Shown one piece after another: positions 7,660 to 16,630 of a stretch of DNA of 39,149 nt. The stretch's first letter is position 1, and the number at the start of each line of letters is the position of its first letter. This DNA is from a virus, in the IMG/VR virus record IMGVR_UViG_3300048015_000252, positions 1-39,149 of that record; one strand, 5' to 3'. The translations under genes and the position numbers were made by a program. The notes beneath the pieces were generated by a model, which saw only the letters and a list, made by a program, of their open reading frames with translations, searched no databases and had not been told where the DNA came from.

Positions 7660-8324
7660 CCGCGTTCGCGCAGGTCAAGAAGAAGCTCACCCCGCCGCGC
7701 GTGGTCAAGGTGCCCGTCGACGCGTGGGAGCCTACCTGGAAGGATCGACCCGCCGTCGATGTCGCCATGGGTCTGCGCCCTCTGTCGATCGCAGAGCTCA
7801 AGGACTGCCGGGTCGAAGCGAAGCGAGAGGCCACCGGCTTCTACGAGGAGCAGCCGAAGCATGGCGGCGCCGACGCCTTCATCGAGGAGATCGGCATCGA
7901 GACCTACAACGAGGTCCTGCTATGCGAGGCCTTGGCTCGAGCCGCGTGCAACCCGAACAACGTCGGCGAGCCGTACTTCGACAACGCCACGGTGACCATT
8001 CGAGACGCGCTCACGAGCGAGAGCCTCCGATGGCTCTGGTCGGAGTACACGATCATGCAGCGCGGCGCCCGCAGCACGATGGTCGTGGCCTCTGACGAGG
8101 AGTTGAAGCTGCTCGCGCGCTGCCTACGCAGCGATCTGGGACGCCGCATCATCACGACCGAGGGGCGACACCTATGCGCCTACCTACTCTCGAACCTTCA
8201 GGAGGCAATGCCCGACACGCCCGACGAGGAAGAGATTGCGATGGACAACATCCTGCTCGAGTTGATGGACGAGGGCGTCGCTGGCAGCGGTGTTGAAAGC
8301 GTGCACGTCGCGCGCTCCGGGTAG
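7656..8324 (+). CDS. tail assembly chaperone-like protein 2
   Basis: GTG 7656 overlaps the preceding stop TGA. The 222-aa protein contains VPVDAWEPTWKDRPAVDVAM, a long helix ELKDCRVEAKREATGFYEE, EVLLCEALARAACNPNN (a 'va.a.c.pn' motif common in proteins next to tail chaperones), and DALTSESLRWLWSEYTIMQR. The last 30 residues are acidic. It stands directly before the tape measure, so a scaffold role for the tape measure is the likely job. Family placement is by pattern and synteny. Confidence 0.52.
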   Translation: MTAFAQVKKKLTPPRVVKVPVDAWEPTWKDRPAVDVAMGLRPLSIAELKDCRVEAKREATGFYEEQPKHGGADAFIEEIGIETYNEVLLCEALARAACNPNNVGEPYFDNATVTIRDALTSESLRWLWSEYTIMQRGARSTMVVASDEELKLLARCLRSDLGRRIITTEGRHLCAYLLSNLQEAMPDTPDEEEIAMDNILLELMDEGVAGSGVESVHVARSG

Positions 8325-8327
8325 CCC

Positions 8328-10538
8328 ATGCCCAGCTCCGGCTCGCTGAGGATCAAGGTCGGGGCTTACCTCGACCAGGCCGCGCTGAAGGCGTTCGAGC
8401 CGCTTGAGAGATCAAGCGCGCGAGCGCGAACGATCATCGAGCGCAACCTCAACGCTGCGGGACAGACCGGCGCCCGCTCAGCACGTCCGGTGCTCTCCGA
8501 GTGGGAGAAGGTCGAGAAGGAACTCGAGCGCGAGGCGACTCGCATCCTGCGGGCCCGCGAGAAGGCCGAGAAGCAGGCGGCAGCGGTCGCCAAGAAGAGC
8601 GCCGGCGAGGTCATCGCGACCGAAAAGAAGAAGACTTCGGAGGTCGAGAAGGAGGAGAAACGCCGCGAGGCGATCCGCCGCCGCTCGTCGGAGATGGCGG
8701 GGCGCGAGGCCGCCAAACAGGCCGCGGCCGAGATCCGCGCCGCGGCGCGTGCGGCCAAGGCCATCGAAGCCGAGCGGGCGAAAGCGGCGAAGTCCACACC
8801 CTGGTACGCCAAGGACATCGGCAAGCTGTCCGGCCATGGCGGCGCCATCGGTATCGGACGCCGCGCGGGCATCCGGGTCGGGCGTGGCGCCGCAGCCATC
8901 TACGGCTACGGCGGTGCGGCCATCCACGCCGCCGAGGGTTTCGGCGAGGACATGCTCCGAGGGATCGGGGTCGAAACCGACTTCACCTCGCACGTCCGCA
9001 AGTCGCAGGAACAGAACGACACCGCCCGCAAGATCTCCAACGCGGGCTACATCCCGGGGCGCAATGCGCTGGTGGCGCCGGGCGAGATCCTCAAGCAGGC
9101 GCGCCAGGTCGGCGAGGAGACGGGCACCGAGACGCAGGACGCGCTCGACGCCCTGAAGGCCTTCGTGGGCAAGACGGGCGACCTGAAGCTCGGACAGGAG
9201 AGCCTCAAGGGCATGGCCATCCTGTCGAAGGCGACGGGCTCAAGCCTTGAGGACATGGCCGACGCATCGGCGGAGGTAGCGAACCACCTCGGCGACATGC
9301 CGAACAAGGCGGAGGTTGTCGACAAGGTCATGCGGCAGATAGCCGGGCAGGGCAAGCTCGGCGCGATCGAGGTCAAGGATCTCGCGCGGCAGATGGCGAA
9401 GGTGGCCGCGTCGGGCAACTTCTTCAAGGGAGGCGCCGCTGCGAACATCGCGACTCTTGGTGTCTTCGCCCAGGAGGCGAAGCTCGAAGGCGGCGCCTCA
9501 AGCAGCACGACGGCGGCGACGAGCGTCTCCAGCTTCGCGCGCGCTCTCGCCACGCCCAAGACGGTCAAGCAGTGGCAGGCGCATGGCTTCGCCAACGGAG
9601 CCTTCACCGATGCGAGTCGGTCCGAGTTGATGGACCCGCTGACCATCGTGAAGAACGCCCTTCGCGCCTCTTCGGGTGCGAACGGACAGGGCAAGTCCAA
9701 CGAGACGACGTTTGGACAGCTCTTCGGTAGCGCACAAGCCGCGCGAGCGGCGACGGGATGGCAGGCCGTCTACAACCGCGCTGGCGGTGGCGACGCGGGC
9801 ATCAAGGCGGTGGAGGACGAGTTCAATCGCCTCAAGAGTGCGATGCTCGACACCGAGGAGGTTCAGCGCGCGTTCAAGACCACGCTAACGAGCAGCCAGT
9901 CGGCGGCAGCCATCATGAACAACAAGCTCGACGAGATGGCCGACTCCATCACGACCGCCGTCCTTCCCGCATTCCTGAAGATCGCGCCGGGCATCGAGCA
10001 GGGTATCAGCAGCTTCGCCAATCTGATCGCGCAGGTCACGGGCGCGAAGCGAGAGGGCGCCCTCGCGACGCTCGACAACGTGAACGACAAGCAGGTCAAC
10101 GAGGACATGCGCCTGCTGGAGTCGACATCGAAGGTCGACAAGAAGACAGGGAAGAAGATCTACAGCCAGGAGGCCATCGACGTCGCCAAGCAGCACTGGG
10201 CGCAGCGCAACGCCGCCATCGCGGAGTTGGGTACCCAGGTGAAGACCGAAGGGGCAGAGGCCGCGGAGGCGCGCGAGCAAGGCAAGCACGAGGATGGCTT
10301 GCGGAAGCTGTTCGGCATGGAAACGCGCGGCTCCGTAGCCGAGCGCCTGAACGCGCAAACGGGCGAGGACTCCCTCAAGCTCCAGGCCGCGCAGCGCGCA
10401 GCCGACGACCAGACGCGCGTCCTCGGCGAGATTCTTCGTGCGATCAACACCGGCAACGCCATCGCGCAGTCTACCGGGGGCACTCCTCCGCCAGGGCAAG
10501 GCGGCAAAGAGCCTGCGAACGCCGCGCCGCCGGAGTAG
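8328..10538 (+). CDS. tape measure protein
   Basis: This is one of the longest genes of the tail module (736 aa). Residues 1-45 are a short head (SLRIKVGAYLDQAALKAF). Residues about 55-150 are a dense Lys/Glu/Arg/Ala coiled coil. A Gly-rich part follows (GGAIGIGRRAGIRVGRGAAA), then the helical central region with 'L..l..fv.ktgdl' repeats and ASSSTTAATSVSSFARAL. The C-terminus contains ITTAVLPAFLKIAPGIEQGI, an amphipathic stretch typical of tape measures. The length would set a tail of roughly 110 nm at 0.15 nm per residue. In this protein class the C-terminus binds the baseplate hub and enters the host at infection. No peptidase or lysozyme domain is obvious. Confidence 0.85.
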   Translation: MPSSGSLRIKVGAYLDQAALKAFEPLERSSARARTIIERNLNAAGQTGARSARPVLSEWEKVEKELEREATRILRAREKAEKQAAAVAKKSAGEVIATEKKKTSEVEKEEKRREAIRRRSSEMAGREAAKQAAAEIRAAARAAKAIEAERAKAAKSTPWYAKDIGKLSGHGGAIGIGRRAGIRVGRGAAAIYGYGGAAIHAAEGFGEDMLRGIGVETDFTSHVRKSQEQNDTARKISNAGYIPGRNALVAPGEILKQARQVGEETGTETQDALDALKAFVGKTGDLKLGQESLKGMAILSKATGSSLEDMADASAEVANHLGDMPNKAEVVDKVMRQIAGQGKLGAIEVKDLARQMAKVAASGNFFKGGAAANIATLGVFAQEAKLEGGASSSTTAATSVSSFARALATPKTVKQWQAHGFANGAFTDASRSELMDPLTIVKNALRASSGANGQGKSNETTFGQLFGSAQAARAATGWQAVYNRAGGGDAGIKAVEDEFNRLKSAMLDTEEVQRAFKTTLTSSQSAAAIMNNKLDEMADSITTAVLPAFLKIAPGIEQGISSFANLIAQVTGAKREGALATLDNVNDKQVNEDMRLLESTSKVDKKTGKKIYSQEAIDVAKQHWAQRNAAIAELGTQVKTEGAEAAEAREQGKHEDGLRKLFGMETRGSVAERLNAQTGEDSLKLQAAQRAADDQTRVLGEILRAINTGNAIAQSTGGTPPPGQGGKEPANAAPPE

Positions 10539-10541
10539 CCG

Positions 10542-11498
10542 ATGCCCAGCAAGGTGACCGCGCAGACCGGCCTGCCTCAAACGCAGTTCGGGGACATCAA
10601 GTTCCCGGGCGAGACCCACCACGTGTCGCTCGTGCTTCGGCATCACGTGCACGAGTACCCGCATTCGCCCGGCGGCAACGTCGAGAAGCTCGGGCGATCG
10701 CTCTACAAGGTCACCGTTCGGGGCAACTTCCAGGCGACCTTCCCGGCGTTCCCCGACCTATACCCCAACGGGATGAACACGCTGCGAGGCTACGCCGAGC
10801 AGATGCAGACCCTGACATTCGTCCATCCGACCATCGGCAGCTTCCCCGCCTTCATCATCGGGTGGGAGCAGGTCAAGGACGCCAGGATGCTGAGCGGCGA
10901 GAAGGTGGACATCACCTTCCTGGAGGACCAAAGCGCGCAGTACGCTCTGAACAACGTGGTGACGGATCTCGACGACACATCGATCGGTCCGAGTGCCGCG
11001 CGCCTCGCCGCCGAGCTCGCGGCAGTCGAATCCGACCTCGCCTTGAGCGACGAGGACGAGAGCCTGTTCGATGTCATCCAGAGCACGGTCACCCAGATCC
11101 TCGCCATCGGCGACACCGTGCAGCTGTACGGCAACGACTACTCGGCGAAGCTGCAGGACCTCGCGGGGCTCTGCCAACAGCTTGAGGGCGCGCTGTCGAT
11201 GCAAGACGCCCGGGCTTGGCCGGTCGTCAACGTGCTCCTCGACCTATGGAACGGCGCGTCCCTCGCGCTGCAGGACCTGCAGTCCAAGCAGGTACCGCTG
11301 AACCAGTACATCGTCGAGCAGACCCAGACCCTCGTGGACTGCGCCGTCTCGATCTACGGAGACGCGTCTCGAGTGAGTGATCTTCTCGGCCTCAACCCCG
11401 GGCTGGCTGACGTCCTAAACGTGCCTGCGACCACCATCATCTACTACTACCCGGACAGCCCGAACGCGGGCGCCGGCCAGTCGAACACCGCAGGATGA
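10542..11498 (+). CDS. baseplate hub protein, Mu gp43/N-like (DNA circularisation N-terminal domain)
   Basis: The N-terminal half (residues about 15-135) has the pattern of the 'DNA_circ_N' baseplate family: FGDIKFPGETHHVSLVLRHH, a PGGNVEKLGRSLYKVTVRG strand pair, and a final strand KDARMLSGEKVDITFLEDQ. A helical linker follows, and then a C-terminal LysM-like part (SIYGDASRVSDLLGLNPGL). In Mu, N forms the distal tail ring around the tube. The gene follows the tape measure and overlaps the P-like gene by ATGA, exactly the Mu order. Confidence 0.75.
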   Translation: MPSKVTAQTGLPQTQFGDIKFPGETHHVSLVLRHHVHEYPHSPGGNVEKLGRSLYKVTVRGNFQATFPAFPDLYPNGMNTLRGYAEQMQTLTFVHPTIGSFPAFIIGWEQVKDARMLSGEKVDITFLEDQSAQYALNNVVTDLDDTSIGPSAARLAAELAAVESDLALSDEDESLFDVIQSTVTQILAIGDTVQLYGNDYSAKLQDLAGLCQQLEGALSMQDARAWPVVNVLLDLWNGASLALQDLQSKQVPLNQYIVEQTQTLVDCAVSIYGDASRVSDLLGLNPGLADVLNVPATTIIYYYPDSPNAGAGQSNTAG

Positions 11499-12724
11499 GC
11501 AACCCCACGCCGCAGGCGCTGATCCAGGGACTGGGCGGACGCGATGACAGCGTAAAGCTCCTGGTCAACGGGCAACAGTTGCTCATCGCCGAAAGCTGGA
11601 ACGTCAACGAAGGCGTCCTCTCGCAGCCCGCGGGCTTCTCGATCACCATCGGCAGCGGCGACCTCGCCGCATCGCTCATCCAGACCTTCCAGCCAGGTCC
11701 GAACTACATCTTTCAGCTCTTGGTCGGCAACGTCCTGCAGCAGAGCGGTTACCTCGACGCGGTGATGGCCGGGCAGCCCCCTGGCTCGGCGACGAAGGTG
11801 ACACTCAAGGGGCGCGACTCGCTCGCGCCGCTGCAGGACACCTTCGTGACCGGGGTCATCGCGGCGAACGTGAAGACCTGCGCGCAGCTGGCGTGGTTCG
11901 CGCTGCAGCAGGTGAAGCTTGCGCCCTCTGGCCCCATCGACCCGAACATCCTGCAGACGGACAACACCGCGAACCGCAGCGCAAAAGCGGGCGTGAACGT
12001 CGCCGAGACGAAGGCGAGCCAGGCCGGACAGGAAATCTCTGCGGGCTCCATCGCCTCTCACCCGCAGGCGCGGCTGCATGAGACGTGGCACCAGTTCCTG
12101 CGGCGTCACTTCGATCGCGCGGGGCTCTTCTTCTGGGCCGCCAACGACGGCAGCTTCGTCCTCGCCGCGCCCAACGGCAACCAGGCACCCACGTACCTAC
12201 TGCGCCGCAAGACGGGGCAGCCGAAGGACAGTCTGCGCGCGAATGTTGTGGGCATGAGCTTTCAGGACGACCGCACGCACCGCCATTCCGAAGCGATCGT
12301 CTACGCCAAGGGCGGAGGCAAGGCATTCGGTCGCGTGAAGAGCAAGGGCGCCTTCGACGACGACGAGATGCAGGCGAGCGGATACAACCAGCCGATCGTG
12401 TTCCGCGATGCCAACTGCCACAACCAGGCCGAGGCGGAGTTCTTCGCGCGACGCAAGCTCGCCGAGGAGCGTCGCTCGGGTTGGAAGCTGGAGTACACCG
12501 TCGACGGTCACACGTTGCCATTGGCGAGCGCCTCGAACGCCGCCGGCGGCGGACAGCGAGCCGTGCTCGTGCCCGACACCGTCGTGCATGTCGACGATGA
12601 CGAGCTCGGGTTCCACGAGAACTTCTACCTGGAATCCCTCGACCGCCAGCGCGGACCGCAGACGACAACGACCATCCGATTGATGCGCTTGACAGACCTA
12701 ATTTTCGGGGCGGACGAAGAGTAG
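11495..12724 (+). CDS. baseplate hub protein, Mu gp44/P-like (gp27/GpD type)
   Basis: The protein (409 aa) begins with a beta barrel (SVKLLVNGQQLLIAESWNVN, GFSITIGSGD). The GYLDAVMAGQPPGSATKVTL part and the LKGRDSLAPLQDTF motif are characteristic of P/GpD hubs. The middle contains ETWHQFLRRHFDRAGLFFWA, and the C-terminal part has NQAEAEFFARRKLAEERRSG and a last barrel. Hub trimers connect the tube to the spike. The gene overlaps gene N at its start and stands 10 bp before the spike gene, with AGGAG there. Confidence 0.78.
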   Translation: MSNPTPQALIQGLGGRDDSVKLLVNGQQLLIAESWNVNEGVLSQPAGFSITIGSGDLAASLIQTFQPGPNYIFQLLVGNVLQQSGYLDAVMAGQPPGSATKVTLKGRDSLAPLQDTFVTGVIAANVKTCAQLAWFALQQVKLAPSGPIDPNILQTDNTANRSAKAGVNVAETKASQAGQEISAGSIASHPQARLHETWHQFLRRHFDRAGLFFWAANDGSFVLAAPNGNQAPTYLLRRKTGQPKDSLRANVVGMSFQDDRTHRHSEAIVYAKGGGKAFGRVKSKGAFDDDEMQASGYNQPIVFRDANCHNQAEAEFFARRKLAEERRSGWKLEYTVDGHTLPLASASNAAGGGQRAVLVPDTVVHVDDDELGFHENFYLESLDRQRGPQTTTTIRLMRLTDLIFGADEE

Positions 12725-12734
12725 GAGTCGACGA

Positions 12735-13676
12735 ATGCCCCGACCTCTCGAATGGGACATCGGCGTCCAGATCGCATCCGTCATGGACGACCAGGGCTTC
12801 GAGGACGTCCAGTACGATGCCGAGGGCGAGGGCGCGAGCGGCGCATCGCCCATCGAGCGTCATCACTTCTACGGCCTATGGGGTCGCGCCCTCGACCCCG
12901 CGCTCAACACCGCACCGCCCGGTAAGCCAGGCAACGGCCAGCCAGATCCGACCAAGGGCGCCCAGCTCCTCTACGCGTACGAGGGCAGCCAGGGTCACGC
13001 GTGGACGATGGAAGACCCTCGGGTGTTGGCCATCATCCCCATCCCCGATCCGGGCTGCGCGGTCTTCTACGGCGTGAACCCAACGGCCGGCGCAAGCTCG
13101 GACATCCTCGGTTGCAGCTTCGTCCGCACGCACTCCGACGGGCGCATCAGCCTCGCGACGACGTCGACGGGCGGCGGTGGGGATGGGCAGACCATCTTCG
13201 AGGAGGTGAGCCGATACGGCTTCGTGCGCGCGTCGCCCTGGGGGCGCGAGATGTTCGGGCAGTTCGCTGACGACAACGGCGACGTGCTGTTCACCGGTTA
13301 CTCGATGCAGGCAGGTGGCGGGGCTCGGTTCACCCTCGGATACATGGGTGGCATTCTGCCCGGGCTCGGGTCGACCGCGAGTCTGCAGGCGGACATGGTG
13401 CGCGTCGTCGCCCCGGTCATCTCGATCGGACCGACGGGATCCGTGGTCGGCCCCGTCGCCCAAGCCGAGCCCTTGGTCGGCGTACTCGGCGCGATGGGCG
13501 CGCTCGCTGCGGCGCAGTCGGCCGCGATCGTTGCGCTGCAGGCCGAGATCGTGAAGCTCGGCGGCGGCTCTGGATCGGCTGGCCCTGTCGCAGCGCTGGC
13601 AGCGCTGCTCGGGACCGCAGAGTCGGCGATCGGCACGGCGCTGGAGACCATCGCGACCGCCACGAACATCGGGTGA
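12735..13676 (+). CDS. baseplate spike protein, Mu gp45-like
   Basis: The product (313 aa) follows the hub, as the gp45 spike does in Mu. It has an OB-fold-like N-terminal part (GVQIASVMDDQGFEDVQYDA, then AWTMEDPRVLAIIPIPDPG), a central Gly-rich beta part, and a C-terminal stretch with VVAPVISIGPTGSVVGPVAQ, which suits a beta-helix shaft. The last 90 residues are Ala/Gly-rich helices (LGAMGALAAAQSAAIVALQA), not seen in classical Mu gp45. An AGGAG RBS precedes the start. No metal-binding HxH tip is clear. Confidence 0.62.
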   Translation: MPRPLEWDIGVQIASVMDDQGFEDVQYDAEGEGASGASPIERHHFYGLWGRALDPALNTAPPGKPGNGQPDPTKGAQLLYAYEGSQGHAWTMEDPRVLAIIPIPDPGCAVFYGVNPTAGASSDILGCSFVRTHSDGRISLATTSTGGGGDGQTIFEEVSRYGFVRASPWGREMFGQFADDNGDVLFTGYSMQAGGGARFTLGYMGGILPGLGSTASLQADMVRVVAPVISIGPTGSVVGPVAQAEPLVGVLGAMGALAAAQSAAIVALQAEIVKLGGGSGSAGPVAALAALLGTAESAIGTALETIATATNIG

Positions 13677-13680
13677 GCCC

Positions 13681-13938
13681 ATGTCCACCTGCATCCCCAT
13701 TCCCAAGCTGCCGTTCCCGTCGCTCCCATCGGGGATCTCCCTGTCGCCGCAGCTGCCGTCCGTCTCGCTGAGCCTCCCGAACCCGTGCTGCCTACTCCCA
13801 GAGGCGATCACGATCGTCCTCTCGCTTCCGCTCCCGCCGCTGACCATCAACTTCGCCTTCCTTGAGCCCGTGCAGGAAGCGTTCGACATGCTCGAGGCGC
13901 TCATCAACCAGTTGCCGCTCAACTGCCCGAGGTCCTGA
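13681..13938 (+). CDS. small Pro/Leu-rich protein of the baseplate cluster, 85 aa
   Basis: The protein is very rich in Pro, Leu and Ser and has CIPIPKLPFPSLPSG at the start, a CC pair (NPCCLLPE), and a final helix PVQEAFDMLEALINQLPLNC. Two Cys near each end of the last half may pair. The stop overlaps the next ATG (TGATG). I know no family name. Position between spike and gp46-like wedge suggests a spike-tip or baseplate accessory protein, by inference. Confidence 0.6.
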   Translation: MSTCIPIPKLPFPSLPSGISLSPQLPSVSLSLPNPCCLLPEAITIVLSLPLPPLTINFAFLEPVQEAFDMLEALINQLPLNCPRS

Positions 13939-14426
13939 TGGGTGCTGGAGACTTCCAAGCTGGCGCCGGTCCCGCGGGCTTCGATCCCGTGTACGTGCCC
14001 GCCACGCCATCGCCTCCGTTCCTGCCGCGCGCGCCGTTCTTCGACCCGTCCATCAACCAGTTCCTCACGCTGGACGAGAACGGCAACCCGATCGACATGC
14101 ACCCGATCGATCAGATCGTGACCCTTCGACTCACGACACGAAAGGGGCAGAGCAAGAGCGCGACGTCACTCGGAACGCGCCTGGCAATCGTTTGCGCGCG
14201 CTTGCCCGCGCCGAAGGTCCTGCAGACCGCTTACAACGAAGTGCGCAGCGTCATGCAGGACCTCATCACGAACGGCGATGTGCTCCTACTGAGCGTGACC
14301 GTGAAGCAACTCCGTGGACAGAACGTCTTCGCCGTCGCCTACGTGAACCTGCGCGACCCGGCGACCAACCCGCGGTTCCCCACCTCGAACAAGCGATCAA
14401 TCTCCGTCGTCGGAGTGAACACCTAA
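13938..14426 (+). CDS. baseplate wedge protein, Mu gp46 / gp25-like
   Basis: The protein (162 aa) has an extended Pro-rich N-terminus and then a domain with HPIDQIVTLRLTTRKGQSKS, LAIVCARLPAPKVLQTAYNE, VLLLSVTVKQLRGQNVFAVA and a last strand YVNLRDPATN. In the gp25/gp46 family the conserved core is 'q.i...l.t..Gs......G..l........i....ve.al....p.i.l..v.v', which fits. The position immediately before the J-like gene is the Mu arrangement. It would join the hub to the wedge. Confidence 0.65.
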   Translation: MGAGDFQAGAGPAGFDPVYVPATPSPPFLPRAPFFDPSINQFLTLDENGNPIDMHPIDQIVTLRLTTRKGQSKSATSLGTRLAIVCARLPAPKVLQTAYNEVRSVMQDLITNGDVLLLSVTVKQLRGQNVFAVAYVNLRDPATNPRFPTSNKRSISVVGVNT

Positions 14427-14427
14427 G

Positions 14428-16047
14428 ATGCCGCTCGACAAGCTCGCCGGAAAGCTGGTCATCCCATCGCGCGACCAGCGCATCGCGCTCTACAAGCGGG
14501 CGATCTCGGCGCGCGTGCCCATCGGCAATACCCCGCCCGACATGCGACCGGGCAGCAAGGTCGACCTCGACGCCCGCGCCACATCCGACGTCGCTGGCAG
14601 CATCGACGCCAACTCCATCACGATCGCCAAGGGCGTGCGCCGTTCCACGGCAACGGGTCAGGACCTGTACGACTGGGCCACGATCCTTGGCACCACGGCA
14701 CCGCTGCCCGCCGTGGGTGGATCCGGCGCCGCGATCAACCAGGGAGGCTCTTCGAGCGGAGCGACCATCTTCGCCGGCGACGTCCTCACACATCTGCCGA
14801 CGGGGCTGCAGTTCCAGTGCACCCAGACGGGTCTCTACCTGCCAGCCAATCCCGCCATCGCGGGCTCGGGCACGCCCATCCCGATCACGGGCATCGACAC
14901 GGGCCTGCAGACGAACCTGCCGGCCGACTCGGTGCTCACATGGGCCTCGCCAAGGCCTGGCAGCTCGCTCACGTGCAACGTCGTCATCCAGTCGAACGGG
15001 CAGGGACTCGTAGGTGGCGCACCCGTCGAGACCGACGATCAGGTTCGCCGACGCCTCGACTACCTCGCCGCGAACCCCCCCGCGAGCGGCAACGATGCCC
15101 AGTACCAGGCGCTCCTGATGAGCGCCACGACGATCCCCATCGAGCAGGCCTTCACTATCCCCGATGCGATGGGCCCTGGGACCACGGCCGTCTTCTTCAC
15201 CCTGCGCCCAGGACAGCCAGGGGCGAGCCGAATCCCTACCGCGACGCATCTTGCGCTCGCCGCGCAACTGCTCGGCGGGCAGATGCCTGCCACCGACGGC
15301 ATCTTCATGTGCACGATCGTGGCCTCTCCGGTCACCGTTGTCCTCGAGATCTTGTGGAACAACTCGGCCGACAGCTGGGCGGACACCACGACCTTCCCCC
15401 CGTATCTGGGCCCCATCGCGACCAATGGTGTCGTCGCAAGTGCGAACGCCGCGGGCAGCCTTACCGCCTTGGCCTTCCGGCTGTCGAGCCCCGAGCTCAC
15501 CGCTGCCACGGCGCCGCAGGTCGGCCAGAACATCGCCTTCCTCGACCTGCCGAACCTGACCTTCCGGCAGAAGAAGATCCTCACGGTCACGGTCATCTCC
15601 ACGACCACGTACGACATCACCGTGGACACGACGAACGGCATCTCCGACACGAGCTACACGCCGATCGCTGGTCAAGCATGCTGTCCTTGGAGCCCGTCGC
15701 TCAACGACGCCCTGGCCCCGGTCGTGAGCTACTTCGACACCATCGGCCCCGGCGAGCAGTTCGCGACCTTCTTCGACCCTGGACTGCGTCAGAAGCGCAG
15801 TCCCGCCAACCCGCAATACTGGCCGTCATCGATCACCAACCGCCTGCTGGGCGGCACCATCACGAACCAGCCGCCGCAGGGCGCGCAGCAGACTCAGCCC
15901 CCGGTGCCCACACTCTTCTCGACGGACAGCATCGCGGATGTACTGCTCGAGGAACCCACCGTGCCGTACGCCGCTCCCACGGGCACTCCCGGGGTCTTCG
16001 TGTACCTGCTCACGCTGGGCAACCTCGTCGTCTTCCCTGGTGGCTGA
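14428..16047 (+). CDS. baseplate J-like wedge protein, Mu gp47-like
   Basis: The protein (539 aa) has the J-family outline. An N-terminal helix is followed by PGSKVDLDARATSDVAGSID, and then a beta domain with GSSSGATIFAGDVLTHLPTG and LQFQCTQTGLYLPANP. The core GGAPVETDDQVRRRLDYLAA (the 'G.d.EtDe..R.Ri' motif) precedes GNDAQYQALLMSATTIPIEQ. Baseplate_J proteins form the wedge arms that dock the fibres. The long C-terminal region (residues about 290-539) includes an FFDPGLRQKRSP segment. It lies between the gp46-like and gp48-like genes. Confidence 0.8.
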   Translation: MPLDKLAGKLVIPSRDQRIALYKRAISARVPIGNTPPDMRPGSKVDLDARATSDVAGSIDANSITIAKGVRRSTATGQDLYDWATILGTTAPLPAVGGSGAAINQGGSSSGATIFAGDVLTHLPTGLQFQCTQTGLYLPANPAIAGSGTPIPITGIDTGLQTNLPADSVLTWASPRPGSSLTCNVVIQSNGQGLVGGAPVETDDQVRRRLDYLAANPPASGNDAQYQALLMSATTIPIEQAFTIPDAMGPGTTAVFFTLRPGQPGASRIPTATHLALAAQLLGGQMPATDGIFMCTIVASPVTVVLEILWNNSADSWADTTTFPPYLGPIATNGVVASANAAGSLTALAFRLSSPELTAATAPQVGQNIAFLDLPNLTFRQKKILTVTVISTTTYDITVDTTNGISDTSYTPIAGQACCPWSPSLNDALAPVVSYFDTIGPGEQFATFFDPGLRQKRSPANPQYWPSSITNRLLGGTITNQPPQGAQQTQPPVPTLFSTDSIADVLLEEPTVPYAAPTGTPGVFVYLLTLGNLVVFPGG

Positions 16048-16114
16048 CGACGGCATGTCCGCCTTCTCGATGACGTGCACACCACCGCGTGAGACGTGAA
16101 CGGAGAGTAACAGC

Positions 16115-16621
16115 ATGCCGGCGCCCGGATGTTCCACGTTTGACGGCAACCCGAACCTGCCGATCCCCACGACCCAGGGCTACCGCCCTGGGCAGGACGA
16201 CTTCGACGGCGCAGAGTTTGAGGACCTCGGCAGCGCACCGCCCAACCCGCGCTACATCCCCAGCGCGGGACTCACCAACACCGAGGGCTGGCAACTCATC
16301 TCCGTCTCGCGGATGATCCCGTGGGGTGCATGCGACGTCGCCGCGGGCGTCGGTCCGACCATCACCAACTGGCGAGTGGCGGCGAACAACGTCACGGCCA
16401 ACCCCTTCACGGTCGTCCGCAACTCGGTGGGGAACTACTCCATCACCACGGCGGCCGGTGTCTTTCCCGCGCCGGTGGGCAACCCGCGCGCGACCATCAC
16501 CGCGATCCTTGGCGCCCATAGCTACAGCATCGGCGTCGTGAACATCGCCAACGGCGTGCAGGTCACCACGACCATCGACGGCGCTCTCGCCGACATCTCG
16601 TTTGGCGTCGACTTTTTCTAG
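16115..16621 (+). CDS. hypothetical baseplate-region protein, 168 aa
   Basis: The start is preceded by GGAGAG at 16101-16106. The N-terminal 60 residues are Pro-rich with little predicted structure. The rest is beta-rich (WQLISVSRMIPWGAC, GNYSITTAAGVFPAP, IGVVNIANGVQVTT) and ends in DISFGVDFF. The final aromatic and Phe pattern is that of a small beta-sandwich, possibly an immunoglobulin-like virion protein. No family is recognised. It sits between the J-like and gp48-like genes, where Mu has no such gene. Confidence 0.65.
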   Translation: MPAPGCSTFDGNPNLPIPTTQGYRPGQDDFDGAEFEDLGSAPPNPRYIPSAGLTNTEGWQLISVSRMIPWGACDVAAGVGPTITNWRVAANNVTANPFTVVRNSVGNYSITTAAGVFPAPVGNPRATITAILGAHSYSIGVVNIANGVQVTTTIDGALADISFGVDFF

Positions 16622-16630
16622 GTAGAAAGC

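Noticed and set aside
7500-7700. Programmed frameshift between the two chaperone-like genes, as in many siphophages
   Set aside because: No slippery heptamer is seen near the junction, and the second gene has its own GTG start overlapping the stop.
9758-11185. 475-codon plus-strand frame across the tape measure and gene N
   Set aside because: It crosses two recognised genes in another frame and has a low-complexity Arg/Gly/Ala composition.
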